Shown: piece after piece, positions 11,871 through 23,630 of the stretch
How the letters are laid out: every line of letters starts with the position of its first letter
Numbering within the stretch: position 1 is the first letter of the stretch
Assembly: GCA_027596035.1 (NCBI GenBank)
Contig: JADGJA010000078.1
Coordinates: 1 to 47,934, forward strand
Length of the DNA stretch: 47,934 nucleotides
Source of the DNA: Thoreauomyces humboldtii
Lineage: Eukaryota; Chytridiomycota; Chytridiomycetes; Spizellomycetales; Powellomycetaceae
Direction of reading: 5' to 3'
Position numbers and translations under genes: made by a program
The notes under the pieces: model-generated
Databases searched by the model: none
Told to the model about the DNA's origin: nothing
What the model saw: only the letters and a program-made list of their open reading frames with translations

Positions 11871-11982
11871 TGGGAGAAAGTGAATTTGGGTTCATACGAC
11901 ATCTTCCGCTTTTTGGGTGTAATGAAAGATGAAGCCAGATATATCCCATACGCTCGCTCATACTGCCCCGGTTGTGTACAAT

Positions 11983-13350
11983 CTACATGCTACGCCGCGC
12001 TCTCGTCCCCCCGCGTCGGATCTTCCAGGTCATGATCTCGTCGATCGCGTTCTCAACATCCTTCACTCTCTTGTAGGGCCGTCCTTCGTCCCACCCGCCC
12101 ACCTTGACATACTCTCGGAGACACATCCTCATCTCCGGAGGTCCCGACAACTGCTCCACTTCTCTAAAGACCAGATACTCATGCTCTCGAACGTTCACGT
12201 CCAGGTCCGCCAGGACCTTCGTGAACGCCTTCGCATCCAAGAACCGTTCCGGGACGCCAAACACGTGATCCAACACGAGACGTTCCGTGACGTCGCGATC
12301 TAGAGGCAGGAGATCCTCCTCCCTGAGGTATCGAGCGACGACGTTCAAGTTCCTCCATCCGTACAAAGGGATCTTCCACACGACCCTACGCGGAAGTCGA
12401 TTCATACACATCTCGAAGACACGGGGATCCCCGAACGCGCCCGACTCCAACTCGGCGACCAGTCTGTCGCCGTCGATCTCGAAGGGTGGCATGTCCTCGT
12501 GGTGGTACTCCCAGGAATCCTCCCGTCTGTCCAATATGCTCTCGACGACCGTCTCGGACGCGAACCGGATCGCGGACGCCATGCGCGAGGTATGCCAAGC
12601 GTCTTCATAGCAACCCATGTCATTGAAGTCCCAGAGGTACTCGTTGTGATCGTCGTCATCGCGGAACCTATGCGAACGGTCGAGGATGGCGATGGCCGAC
12701 CGCTGATCGCCTCGTTCCAGACTCGCGGCGAACGTCTTGGCGTCCACGAGGTTGGTCCCATGGACCTTGCTCCATCGATGATACGGTCCTCTCATGTCCC
12801 TCGTCTGCCTGGCATGTACTGCCAGTAGACACTTCATCCCGATGGGCGTGTGCGCGACGATGGCGTTCGGTGAGATGTGATCCTCGGCGAGAACGTCCAG
12901 AAACCCCTTCTTCCCCTCCACTTGAAACTTTCTGACGATCGCGCACACCACTCCCGAGTCCTTGGATCCGTATCGACCGGGTGAGAGGATGGACAAGGCT
13001 TTGACGGCCTGCTGGTCGTTGGAGAGCGAGAATCGACGGACGAGGAGGTCGTCCCTTGCTCGACAAAACCGGACGTACGGCTCCGTGCGGGGCGTCAGGT
13101 CGCCAGGGGGCTCGAAGGATCGGTACTTCTGCACTGCGAGGATGGGGTCTCTGGAGATCCAGAGCGTGCGGGAGTCGAAGGGAATGCATCGGTCGAAGGG
13201 GAGGAGCTGCCAAATCCGGACCAGGACTTCGTCGGGAAGGTCCGCGAAACCGACCTGTGGGAACATGGAAGTCGTAACAAGGGCCGGACAAGATGCGGCT
13301 TTGAGTCTTGAACTTCTACGGGGAGGTTGCTTGGGAGCTCGGTTGGTCAT
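11983..13350 (-). CDS. F-box protein, intronless
   Basis: A single open frame of 455 residues has an F-box-like start (FADLPDEVLVRIWQLLPFD, about residues 35-53), the segment that binds Skp1 in SCF ubiquitin ligases. The remainder is a helical, charged domain with repeated short helices (LVAELESGAFGDPRVFEMC, LREEDLLPLDRDVTERLVL), which could be degenerate ankyrin-type repeats serving as a substrate-binding region. No family name can be given. The basic N-terminus (PRRSSRLK) may act as a nuclear signal. It lies tail to tail with the caleosin gene, 112 bp apart. It is one of the longest intronless genes in a window where most genes are split. Confidence 0.75.
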   Translation of the reverse strand: MTNRAPKQPPRRSSRLKAASCPALVTTSMFPQVGFADLPDEVLVRIWQLLPFDRCIPFDSRTLWISRDPILAVQKYRSFEPPGDLTPRTEPYVRFCRARDDLLVRRFSLSNDQQAVKALSILSPGRYGSKDSGVVCAIVRKFQVEGKKGFLDVLAEDHISPNAIVAHTPIGMKCLLAVHARQTRDMRGPYHRWSKVHGTNLVDAKTFAASLERGDQRSAIAILDRSHRFRDDDDHNEYLWDFNDMGCYEDAWHTSRMASAIRFASETVVESILDRREDSWEYHHEDMPPFEIDGDRLVAELESGAFGDPRVFEMCMNRLPRRVVWKIPLYGWRNLNVVARYLREEDLLPLDRDVTERLVLDHVFGVPERFLDAKAFTKVLADLDVNVREHEYLVFREVEQLSGPPEMRMCLREYVKVGGWDEGRPYKRVKDVENAIDEIMTWKIRRGGTRARRSM

Positions 13351-14235
13351 GTCGAAATGTCCGGGAAGGTGGGATTAGGAATGCGCAATGGTGGTGGTCT
13401 CGTGGGAAGATGCTCTTGGGTTGAGAAAGTGAAAACATGTTGCGCGCGGCTCTCGCCTTGCGCCCCTTACGAAAGGCGCGAAGGGAGCGTCAAGGAAACA
13501 AGTCATGGCATCAGATCACCGAATCCGTATGCCTCCATTTCCTTTCTGCTTCCCTATCCTCGTGCCAGCAGAAGGTGCCGTCAGTCGTATCGTCCCTCGG
13601 CGGTGCCGGAGCGGACGAAATTGACCTTATAAGCAGAGCAAGCAGTCCCCAAACATCCGGGACCTGCAGACCTACGGCCCATCCGAGGCTCAATGTTTCT
13701 CTGTTCCGAGGGGAAAAGACCATCCAGGAGCCCAACTCAGACTGGCATCAAGACACGGAACTGGAGCTGAGAACCTAGAAATGCGACACGACATGTCCAG
13801 CCCCAATACACCTGAACCGGAACATACCACTCACCGCAAGACCCTGCATTGATGGGGATTGAGGTATTGTGCCGGTCAGAGACTCTCTCGGATCGAAGGG
13901 GAAGAGAGCTATCGAAAGAATGACTCACTGTGACTCTCGTGGGGAAGCCCCCTCTCCATCCGTCATGAAGTTGCAGTTCGGATTCAGTCCAGTCCAGTCG
14001 GTCAATCAGGCAGTCAGTCAGTCAGTCAGTCAGTCAGTCAGTCAGTCAGTCAGCAAGCCTCAAGGGAAAAGAGCTCTTGGAGTGCAGCGAGCGAAAAGGG
14101 CGGCGTCGTTTCCTCTCCCATGCAACAGTCCACCGAGAGCACGCAGTTTACTTGCCTCGCAAAACATTCTCTTCGTCCTCACACCTTCTTCATCGAGCAC
14201 CTCATTTGTCTGACCACACGCAGCAATCCAAAAAC
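13351..14235. other. Divergent intergenic region, no gene seen
   Basis: This 885-bp region lies between the starts of the F-box gene (-) and the universal stress protein gene (+), and so contains both promoters. Apart from a tetranucleotide microsatellite near its right end, no protein-like frame or RNA gene was found. Confidence 0.5.
14011..14053. repeat. (CAGT)n tetranucleotide microsatellite
   Basis: About eleven perfect CAGT units, preceded by degenerate copies (from about 13985), lie roughly 180 bp upstream of the universal stress protein start, in its promoter or 5' untranslated region. Confidence 0.95.
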
Positions 14236-15513
14236 ATGCTATCGGCCGAATCCTCCACCCCCAAGCCCGACGAGAAGGAGCAGGTCGCTCCCGTCGACAA
14301 GGCCGCTCCCTCGTCCCAGGACCATTCAAACACCAACACCAACACGAACACCGGAACCAACACCGCAGACCAGATCGACGCGGGGACCGCCAACACAGGC
14401 GCAGCGACCTCGTACCCGACGTCCAAGCAGGACGTCCCATGCAAAGAGGACGACAAGGATCAGACGAGTGGCACGCAGGACGAACAGGAGCAGGACATCA
14501 CCAGCCCTCAGGCTTGCACTTCGTCGTCCGGCTGTTTCCCTGCCACGAGTTCCGGTCAGAAGGACGGCCACGATGATTGGACTCACGTCAGGGTCCAGAC
14601 AGCGTCCGGTCAGTTCGATACCGATGGCAGGAGGGTGATCGCCATCGCGGTAGACGAGTCGGGTGAGACGATCGAAGGAGGCGAGGCATATCTCGCTGTC
14701 GAGTGAGACCCGCATCCATGTTCTTAACCGTCCAACTTCTCTGACGCAGACCACAGCGAGTATGCGTTCGAGTGGGCCATGAAGCACATCGTTCAGCCTG
14801 AATCGGACCAAGTCGTGCTGTTGAACACTTGGGAGGTCACCGCCATGCCTTTAGGGCTCGCTTCGATGGGTACAGTATTGCAAAGCAGCCCTCCACCCTC
14901 TTCATCCTTGTTCTTTTCCCAACCTTCGTCAGCCTTGATAGACATGGCCGCAGCCAGCGATGCTGAGAGCCGACAGGCCAGTCACATCCTGCTGAGAAAG
15001 TTCGGCACCAAGCTCATGAAGGCTCAGGTGAGTTTCAACAGTTTTTGTAAGAACCGCCCCTTTGGCTGTCGACCTGGCGGCTCAACCAAAGAAACCTTTT
15101 TCCACTCCAGATCAAATGTCGTGCCATCTCCCTCCGCGGAGACCCACGCGACGAGATCGTCCACAAGTGCATCGACATCGACCCCGTCATGCTCGTCGTC
15201 GGTTCCAGAGGCATGACCGGTCTGAAACGGTGAGCTCAAAAAAACCGAATTCCCAACAATCTTTCCTCTTGGCTATGGTAACTCACACGTTTTCTCTACT
15301 CTTTTTTTTACTCAAAGCGTGTTCGTCGGCTCCACGTCGGACCACCTGGTCCACCACTCTCCCTGTCCCGTCGTGGTCGTCCATCGTCACCACCGTCCCG
15401 CCGACGAGCAGGAGCATCATCGTCGTCACCTGTTCCATCGCGATCGCGACGACACCGACAAGCAGAAGCAGAAGGAGGAGAAGGAACAGCAGGAAGCTCC
15501 TGTCAGTGCTTGA
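14236..15513 (+). CDS. Universal stress protein (UspA fold) with disordered N-terminal extension
   Basis: Five exons (14236-14662, 14750-14869, 14933-15027, 15111-15229, 15318-15513) give 318 residues with all phases matching. The first 130 residues are low complexity (Thr/Asn, Asp, Gln). The UspA domain starts at RRVIAIAVDES and proceeds through YAFEWAMKHIVQP and VVLLNTWEV. It ends with the nucleotide-binding motif G-x2-G-x9-G-S, read across the last junction as GSRGMTGLKR then VFVGS, followed by the strand CPVVVVHR. This intact motif suggests an ATP-binding subclass. A histidine/aspartate/lysine-rich tail follows. Such proteins act in stress or starvation signalling in the cytosol. Fungal versions with long disordered N-termini are often phosphorylated, which is an inference here. 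Confidence 0.9.
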
Positions 15514-17620
15514 GCTAGCTTTTTCTTTGAGCGTTGAGCGAGAAGATGGGGCGGGTTTTGCATGGCCTGTGTAGCGAGAAGTGGGGTCATGATCAGGGTT
15601 GGAAAGTGGCATGTTCCTTGGGTAATGTCTGATCACGGCTTGAGATGTGTGATGTTGTGGCTGCCTTTCTTGGTATGGCTCAGTTCTTTCGTGTAATGTA
15701 GCAGAAGGTTTCCACCATGTTTGATTCAAAGGAAAGCTTACAGAACTCATTCCGACGTGAACTAATCTACTGCCCAATCCATACGCTACGCTTGCAGGTG
15801 CGCAATCATTCTGAGTACAAATCCTTGCACTTGTCAGCAGCGCCCGTTACTCTGTTCGAATGAGCGTGAACCCTGCTGAGAACTGCTTTGTCCTTCCTTT
15901 GGCAAGGTTTGCAGTAAAAGCTGACCAGCAGTCCTTGAAAGGATGATCTGATTCCTCTCGCCATCACAGCCAGCTGCGAAGATATCGGTCAGGAACCTTT
16001 TGCTCGTCTGGTCTTGATCGTATGGGAGGTGCACACGTAACACGAGTGCTGCGCATTTGGTGACCCAAGCCAACGCGCCGACTGCTGCGCCGGCTGCGCC
16101 GAACGAGAGCACCACGAGAACTTCGTGGCAGAGGGGCCAGTCGTCTGCGTCGTAGAAATGAGATGGTCCTCCAGTCATTGTCCGAGCGTCTTGCTTCTTG
16201 ACCTCATGGCGAACCCTTGTCGCTAAGCGGTACATCTGATTCGTCGAGTTCCAGCCACTTGACGTAGATGATGACGGGCAAGCACCAAAAAAAACGGCGA
16301 GTCACCCATAGGCGAGAGATGCACACGGAACCCGTCCTTCCCGTTGAAGTGCCGCTCCCGAGTAGTGGCTCGGCTGCAGATACGAGGATCAGCGACGTGG
16401 GGCAGTTTGGGTAAATCCAAAAAGAAATATAAACCCGACCCACCGTACTCAAAATCCTTCCCAAGGTTCGGAACGCTTCCCAACCCGCACCCGCGGGCTC
16501 CGTCGTGCCGTGGATGAAAGCGTGCATTCACAGAGTGCGTCCCTGCTGAACTCGATGCACTAGGTACCGTTGTCTCCCACACATTGTGGATCTGCGCATC
16601 CCCCACCTCCACTTTACTGACCGCCTTATTGTGTGTACTCCGGTCGGAATGTCTGAGGCGCTGCGAATCCGTACGTTCAACAAGGGGATGGTTTCGGCGA
16701 TCCTCCGACTTCATCATACGGAGTCGATTCCGACACCAGAACCAGATGCAGGAAACTGTCAATGGCCGCTGATTTCACTTTTGAGTTTTACGGATGGGGA
16801 AAGATGTAATCGGTGTGAGGGTTTTGATCGTGAGGCTAGGATCCGCTATCCAGCCTTGTTTGTTGAGGATCGCTTTGCGAGTTGAGAGTGGAGGAAAGGA
16901 AGGCGTGGGAGATGTCGATTCGTAACAGGAAAGTCCCGTCCTGAACACCTTTTCGCTGCAAGTACCGATGATGATGGGAAGGAGGAAGTGAGAAGACCTT
17001 CTAGAGAGGAGAATGGAACGTAGCGGTGAAGAGACCTTCCGCTGTTGCCGTTGCTGTCGTCGTCGTCTGGGGGGAAGGTCTCCTGCAACCGGTAGCAAGA
17101 AACACGCGTCGTCGTCGTCGTCTGTCTCCGCACGCGTAAAGTTTTGTGCCCCCACTCACACTGCTGCGCGCGCATCCAGCCAGCCGAAAGAAGACATGCA
17201 TACCCATTCTCCCGCCCGAATTGTCGGGACGTGGAACATGAACGTGTGATCGGTGGTGCAACTCTACCCAACTGCTCCACATGACACCACTCCTGAGAGA
17301 TGGGTGCGCATGATTCCTCCGGAGGATTCCCTGTTACCAACCGACCGGCGGACACGTGCCGAGCGACATCATACACGAAACCTGCAGACTCGAGCAGGGC
17401 GGTGACGCAACTGTCGTGTCCCTGATGTCTGATCCGTCGGTCACCCTGTTCTGCGGTCCTGTCCTTCCTTGATCCGGAGAGCCATCTCCCCTTCACACCC
17501 TGCGGATGGGTGCGTCGGGCGCATTTGGTTCGAAGGCGAGGGACTTCCGTAGGATGGGTCAAGTCGTCTACGTTCCACCAAGTCCCATCCCCCCCCCTCC
17601 TCCGGCGCCGTCGCCGTCGC

Positions 17621-17761
17621 CAATCCCCTTCGACTTGCCAACCCTCCTTCACTTCGCCAATCCCCATTCGACTTGCCAACCCTCCTTCACTTCGCCAATC
17701 CCCATTCGACTTGCCAACCCTCCTTCACTTCGCCAATCCCCTTCGGTTCGCCAAACCTCGC
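17621..17761. repeat. 38-bp minisatellite, three units plus a partial copy
   Basis: Units beginning CAATCCCC and continuing TTCGACTTGCCAACCC start at 17621, 17658 and 17696, differing by an A insertion after the first unit. A diverged partial copy follows at 17734. The near identity of the units indicates recent tandem duplication. Confidence 0.9.
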
Positions 17762-18088
17762 CAAACCCAAGTTCACCAAAGTCAAGAGTGCGTCACCCAT
17801 GCTCAATGGGGGTAGCGGTTCGTCCGGCATCTAGCATCTTCAGAAGCCCTTAGTCGTGATAGACTGGGGCTTCCGACACAAGGCTCTCCGACGTTGGACC
17901 GACCTCCAGATCGGCAGCGTGTGGTCTGGACGCGTCGCGCATGCTTTATGTCGTTTCGGCCCACAACCAGGGGTGCGGTTGCAGACCGAGGAGAGGGTTT
18001 ACTCTCTCTTCGCGCGAGCATTAGTTCCTCTGCCGGAAGTCAAAGACCGGATAGGCGCCTTCCTTTCGAGGACATCGAGACTGCTATG

Positions 18089-18180
18089 TAGTCGAGATGG
18101 TGGTTCGAGCCCACATGGTTGCTATCATTTATATCACTCTTTGTCTTGGTTCTTGTCTCTTGTCTGTCTTTTCTTTGGCC
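18089..18180 (+). repeat. tRNA-like T-arm followed by pyrimidine-rich tail (copy A)
   Basis: A TAGTC motif is followed by GGTGGTTCGAGCCCAC, which resembles a tRNA T-arm and RNA polymerase III B box, then a C/T-rich tail containing CTTTGTCTTGGTTCTTGTC. A second, diverged copy with the same order of parts lies at 22292-22372. This arrangement resembles a tRNA-derived short interspersed element, but no A box or flanking duplication could be confirmed. Confidence 0.3.
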
Positions 18181-21100
18181 GAGGTTGAGCTTAATACATC
18201 ATATTCCTACTGTCCTCTTGTCGTCGTCCGAGCTATGCATTGTTCTAGCGCTATAGATGTGTTCTCCGCTTTGTAGTGCGGTTGAATCCATCATCCACCG
18301 AGGTCAAGGAGAAGAGAGAGGAGCATCGCTGAAGCTTTCCTTCCAGATGTACCACCGTAAAGAAATCCACTACACCTGCTTGGAGGGACAAACAGTCTCG
18401 ATATGTTTGCCCGCATGTTTTATTCTCGGAGGTACTGCTCGATCTGCCGGAAGGCAATGAAAGACCGGGGTAGTCATGAGCATGTTCGCTTGTTCGCTTG
18501 TTCGCATAACAATTGGTGATTTACTTCCTATCATCAACCCCAACTCAGCGACGAGCATTGTACCTGAAGGACTGGCAAACGACCGGGTCCTTTCCTCAGT
18601 AGCTATCGGAGCGCTTGGGCCAGCGGCAGGCCAACCGTCGTCTTCTCGACCGCGGAACCTCATGCCCTTCCCTTCTGACCATCTCTTGCGACGCCATACC
18701 TATGCTGTTACTCTCGGTCAACCCCGCACTTCCTTTTTCTGTCGACCACGTTCCATCAGCACTTCCTTGGTTCAGTCGTGCCTTGTTCGCTTTTCATCTT
18801 GCTGCTGGAAGAGGTTTCCCTGCTGTTTCACATTATGACATCCGATAGGCAAAGCCAGCGACGAGCAACAACACCCAACTGCAACCTCGCATGAAAGGGC
18901 CGGGGACGGCCCGTCTGTTTAGGTATAGTCATGCCCGCCATTGGAAGCCGTACCGCTAAGGCTTTTCGCTCGTTCGACAGTGACTGTGGGATGCGCTCAA
19001 AGAAGGAGCATCTGAACGATGTTTTGGAGATCGCTCCGGGAAAGACGCTCGAATTTGATCCGTGATATGTCTTACTGATCGAGGACGCTGGAGGTGGTGG
19101 TCATCGGAGAAAGAGATGGTCCTTGCTCCACATCAGCTTTGTCCCTCGTTTGGTCCGGACGCGGTACAGGGAAGATCGGATCAAAGGCATGACTTCTGGG
19201 AGTCAAGAATCTGTTGGAGTGCTGTGGACTCAAGCGGTTGGCAACAATGACATTTAGGTGAAGATCTTGTTGGTTTTATTTGAAGAAGAGCATGCGAAGA
19301 ATAACGCTCCAGTGGCTAATAGGATTGGGCTACTCGCATCCCCTTCCCTCCTATTCTCGCTATATGCTCCTCCAGATCCGCAACGTCCTCTTGTCCTCTT
19401 GTGCGTCCTCTTGTTTTCCAAACGACCTTCCGGAGTCTCGTTCATGGTGGGTTGTCACGTTGTCTTGTAGCGTGCTAGCGCATAGCACGTGAGATTGTGT
19501 GCAGAGTACCGGAACGCTGGGGTCGAAGACTGGTGGACAACCCGTTGCCTCATGGTGTCGCAACGCGCTCCTCCAGGAATCCTACGGCCGATACGCCCGC
19601 TCTTGTCTTTCCTGAAACTAAATCCGGATCACTTGTGTGGAGAAGTAGTTGCGTTGTCTTGTGAAGTACCGAACCTCGCGTACTCCCGTTCAGGGAACTT
19701 CAGGAACGTGCAATGACCGCTGCCGAAGTCGAACACGAATCTTGAACTGGACCACCGCGTGATACCGGTGACATGCTCGAGGTCGTCAGTAGTTGTCCGA
19801 TGGGCGTGATGCTCCCGTATGCTTGAGGCGCCCGAGTCGATGACCAACGCGCTTCCATGTCAACTGTGAATCAGGAACGCTGCCGTCGATGCGAGAGCGA
19901 GCCACGCCACCCGAAAGACACAAAAGAGGCGATATCGTCCGAACGATCTGGTGAGAGACAGGTCGGTGCTTCAAGTGTGCGGACCTTCCCGGGAGAAAAC
20001 CATGGCGAAAAGTGCTGCACATTTCGTTGCGACGCGTCGAGCACGCGCGCAGAAATTGGTGGTTTTGCTGCGCTGGGATCCGGTAGGTGTGGACCGCGTG
20101 ATTACTGCGCACCAGCCGGGCCAGCGTCCCATCCTGCTTGACCTGTGGTCTTCTATGTCAGTCCTGTGCGTAGCAGTCCAGATGTACTTCAAGTACTGCG
20201 TTGGATGCTGCTCCATGTCCAGGTCGAGGTCGAGGTCGAGGAGGTGAACGTGATGTCGAGTCTACCCCCGCCGTTTGGCCACGACGACGTCCCAACGACG
20301 GCATGGCGCGAGGCACCCACGGCGACGGCAAGGCATTCCCCTCCGCTTCGACCGCGCTCGTCCATCCTGGCCTGTAGAAGACGAGCAGTCCTGGTCAACG
20401 GCTTTGGATAATTTGTGTCAACAAAAAAAAAGAAATAAACGACTGACCATTGTTCCCCAGATTCGGATCTGGATCTGCCTTTTCCACCCCGCGCTGCTGT
20501 ACCCTCCGTAAGACCAGCCCGAACCCGCCGTGGAACACACAACTCGATCGTCCAAAGTTGATCCCTGCTGAATGCCGTGCCGTAGGTCTGTCTTCCCACC
20601 AAGACCGTCCCAAATAGGAAATGCGGATCTGCGCATTCCACCACCACCACCACCACCACCGGAAAGACTTGCCGCTCCCGCATTTCCGCCCAAGACCTTC
20701 GGAACGTCTGACGGATGTGGCACACGGAGCGTCCTGAACACACAAGGAATGATCGTCGATGTTCTGGCGAAAAAAAGGAGTCGCGAGGGGCGGTACGTCG
20801 GTACGATACTGTCAATCGGCGTTTTTCACAGTTTTTTCAGACCGAAACCGGGTGGGAATGGATTGTTTTTCGAGCTTCTGGTGGAGAATCGCTGGGGTTC
20901 GAGCTCGGAATAAGGTGCTGTTTCGTCGATGGTGATGGTGTGGTTTCGAGTCCAACGACCGCGTGTTCGACCGCGAGTTCGACTGCTTGATCGCGAGAAG
21001 GAGAAGGACGATATGCATTGAAGACTTTTGCTTGACTGATGCAGGTATTGCTGAGGACGAGATATGAGCTTGAGAGTGAGTTGGTCGTCGCTTCGCAAAG

Positions 21101-21905
21101 ATGCGGGTTTGGCAAGGAGGTGATCGTGTGCAGTGGCTGCGCAAGGACTTTTGCTCGTTCTGTCGTCGCCATGCATCCATGCACGCATGCAGGCCTGGCT
21201 GGCTGGCTTGCTGGCTGGTGTCGTCGTCTCCTTTGGCCTGGCGCTCGGCTCGCTCCTATCACGTCCGCCCGACGTCTCTTTCGCGCGCTGTGGGATGAAT
21301 GGAGGGGGGTGGGGAAAGTAATTTGTGTGCGGGGACGCTCTCTCGACGCGCGGGTCATCGGGTCTGGCCCTCCTACCATTCACATTCACACCTTCACACG
21401 TTACAGGGCGGAGTGACAGAGTTCCGCGCGCGTGTCGCAGCTTCCTGGCCCCAAGCACCGGGTTGCAGAGGAACGGGTTGGGCTCAGGGATGCACGTTGC
21501 GTCAAAGTCGCGCAACTACGCTTGGTATGGTTGTTGGCCCGAAGCGCTGGGTCTCTATTGCCATTCTTTACACTGCGCACACATGCAGACATGGTTTTCA
21601 CACACCCACCCATGCGCCTCCCATTCCCATTCAACCATAGCGCAATCTCCCCCAATGTCCCAATCTCCCCACGTACGACGGGCCACGCTGCCTGGGCCAG
21701 GCCTGGGGCCTGAGAAATCAACCTCTCGCGCACGCAGGAACTCAGCCCACGTCCGCACTGCGCTAGCGCTGCCCGTCTCGATTCCCCCCTTCCTCGAGAT
21801 TCTTCAATAAAAGCCGCCCTCTCCTCTGCCCTCCCCGTCTCGTTTCTTCATACAGTTCCGACCTGTACCAATTCCCACTTCCCCCCTTTCGACTTCGGCT
21901 TCGGT

Positions 21906-21970
21906 GTTCCACTTCGACGTTCCACTTCGCCATCCCACTTCGACGTTCCGCTTCGACGTTCCACTCTGGG
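21906..21970. repeat. 13-bp tandem repeat, five units
   Basis: Five consecutive imperfect units of GTTCCACTTCGAC run from 21906. The motif resembles part of the 38-bp minisatellite at 17621 (TTCGACTTGCC, TTCACTTCGCC), so the two may be related. Confidence 0.85.
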
Positions 21971-22291
21971 ACCTAGGGGTGCTTCGGTCTGCGTTCGACG
22001 AGAATCCATTCGGTCCGTACCCAATAGAAAGCGGGCGTTGGTTCTCCGAGTCCAAAGGCCGGGGTGTTCCGACGGTCGATCGGGTCGATCTTGGGTCTGG
22101 GCTGTTCCGATCGTTTGAGAGGTAGCTGGTACTCTTCTTGCTTTTCTTCGTTCAGGGGCGTGGGCGGTCTTGGCTTCTTTGATCTTCCGTCTGCTCCTCT
22201 AAGGGTCTGAACGTGCGTTTGACGCTACACTCGGGGTTCCAATCCCTCGAACGGTTCGCAAGTCCGTGAAGGGGGTGGATCTGCGGTTCGG

Positions 22292-22372
22292 CGTAGTCAT
22301 GTGGTTCGAGTCCACTTCACTCCTGTCTTATCCTTTGCTTTGGTCTCTGTGTTCTCCTTATCTCTTCTTAAG
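22292..22372 (+). repeat. tRNA-like T-arm followed by pyrimidine-rich tail (copy B)
   Basis: GTAGTC, then GTGGTTCGAGTCCAC (four-base stem with a seven-base TTCGAGT loop), then a tail with CTTTGCTTTGGTCTCTGTG. It matches copy A at 18089-18180 in order and spacing, suggesting a diverged dispersed element. Confidence 0.3.
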
Positions 22373-22379
22373 CTTGCAT

Positions 22380-22435
22380 CCTCGTCTTCGAGAGGCACTT
22401 CAGCCTTGAGCTGAAGTGGCGGGTTCGACCCCCGC
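22380..22435 (+). ncRNA. Three-armed tRNA-like fold lacking an acceptor stem
   Basis: Three adjacent hairpins can be drawn by hand. The first is CCTC/GAGG with an eight-base loop (22380-22395). The second is an eight-base perfect stem CACTTCAG/CTGAAGTG with a seven-base loop (22396-22418). The third is a perfect GCGGG/CCCGC stem with loop TTCGACC (22419-22435), a canonical T-arm. The flanks do not pair as an acceptor stem and loop position 33 is not T. A functional tRNA is therefore unlikely; a tRNA pseudogene or SINE head is more likely. Confidence 0.3.
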
Positions 22436-23630
22436 TGCTTTGCCGTTCATACTTGGTCTGGCTCTCTCGGCTCTCTCTCTTTCGCTCTCCCTCTTCACTT
22501 CCAATGCAATTCATTGTGCCTGCTCATGATCCAGTGGTGCGAACCATGTCTATTCGAGCATCGGTCGTTGTGCTCGTCGGGGAGATACCCATCGACTACT
22601 CGTCCAGTCGCTTTTTGATAGCTGTACGAGTACGCTCAGCGGTCGAGCCTTCTTCGACTAACACCCACAATGGGCAGTTCGAGTTCATGATAGATAGAAT
22701 ACATTCTCAGTATCAGGCTGCTTCGTGCTGTAAAGCATGGTCTGCCGGCGGAAGCTGCAGAGATGTCGAGATTGCGCACGGGACGCCGTTCGGCTGAGCA
22801 CGCTTCTGTCGATATGCGGTCACGGCGCTCGTCCATCGGCCATCATGACATGGGTTTAGTTCCCTGTCCTGAACCTTTCCGGCTCGATCGCCTCAACCTG
22901 AGTACCGCACCAGGATGCAGGTTCGAGAAAGTATGTCGAGACAAGACAGTAACCCGTCTGAAGTCAGGTGTGGGTCTTCGACAGCCCTCGATGCCGTTCA
23001 GCAAGGCTTTTGTGTGATAGAGGAGATGTGATGGTGGAGATGGTCTCGAGTATGCCGACGTATCGGCGCTTGTTGTATAAAATGCTTTGAGTGGTAGGAA
23101 TTGCATTGGAGATGCGATGGAAGTGCAATGGGGAGGAAAGGTCGAGGACGGCGGGTCGTTGACCTCTGACCGAGCGGGAACGGACAAGGCGAGCCGAATA
23201 CGTTCTGAGGCTGACCCGATTATGACAAGGTAAGCGCACTTGCAACGAAAACGCTCTCGCCCGTATCCCGGTCCGTCGGTCAAACCGTTTCCGTTTCGGG
23301 TTTTAAAAAAAAAGCGGTTTCGATAAGGTCTGTATCGGAAGAGTTATGTATTTTCATTGACCTTACTCATTCTAACGAGTTTCCGAACGTGTCCTCTCCT
23401 TTGTGCATCAGAAACCTTCTTAATCACCGTTCGCCAGCGCCGAAAGGCGGCCAGACCACGAGAGATTTCGACTGCGCCGTCCGTCGTTGTCTCCAGGCTG
23501 CGGAGTCCGTGCGATCTTGGGTCGTGTCGAGAAGGCGATATTTATCTCCTGCTCACTAAACGTGAAAGTGTCCGTGTGAGCATGCAGAAGCAACGAAAAA
23601 ACGGTCCCACGGGGACAGGTGAACGATATC

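Larger units (their letters stand above)
15514..23630. other. 8-kb gene-poor stretch with repeats and relics
   Basis: No frame in this stretch could be tied to a known family. It holds two minisatellites, short simple repeats (GGTCGA at 20219-20239, CCA at 20637-20660, GGCT near 21199-21220) and tRNA-like arms. The least unlikely coding frames are 15834-16235 (-), with one hydrophobic segment (VLVVLSFGAAGAAVGAL), and 16204-16527 (-). Both lack clear splice partners. Frames at 18257-18838 (+), 20189-20815 (-) and 20826-21515 (-) look like chance openings in GC-rich DNA. Confidence 0.4.

Noticed and set aside
16846..17679. A 277-codon minus-strand frame
   Set aside because: Rich in arginine from GC-rich reverse reading, no domain or splice support, and it reads through the 38-bp minisatellite flank.
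20189..21515. Several long minus-strand frames (208 and 229 codons)
   Set aside because: Composition is low complexity (poly-V, poly-G, S/R runs) caused by CCA/GGT repeats, with no family resemblance and no consistent exon chain.
22380..22435. A functional tRNA gene
   Set aside because: The three arms can be drawn, but there is no acceptor stem, no A box and position 33 is C, so it is listed only as a tRNA-like relic.
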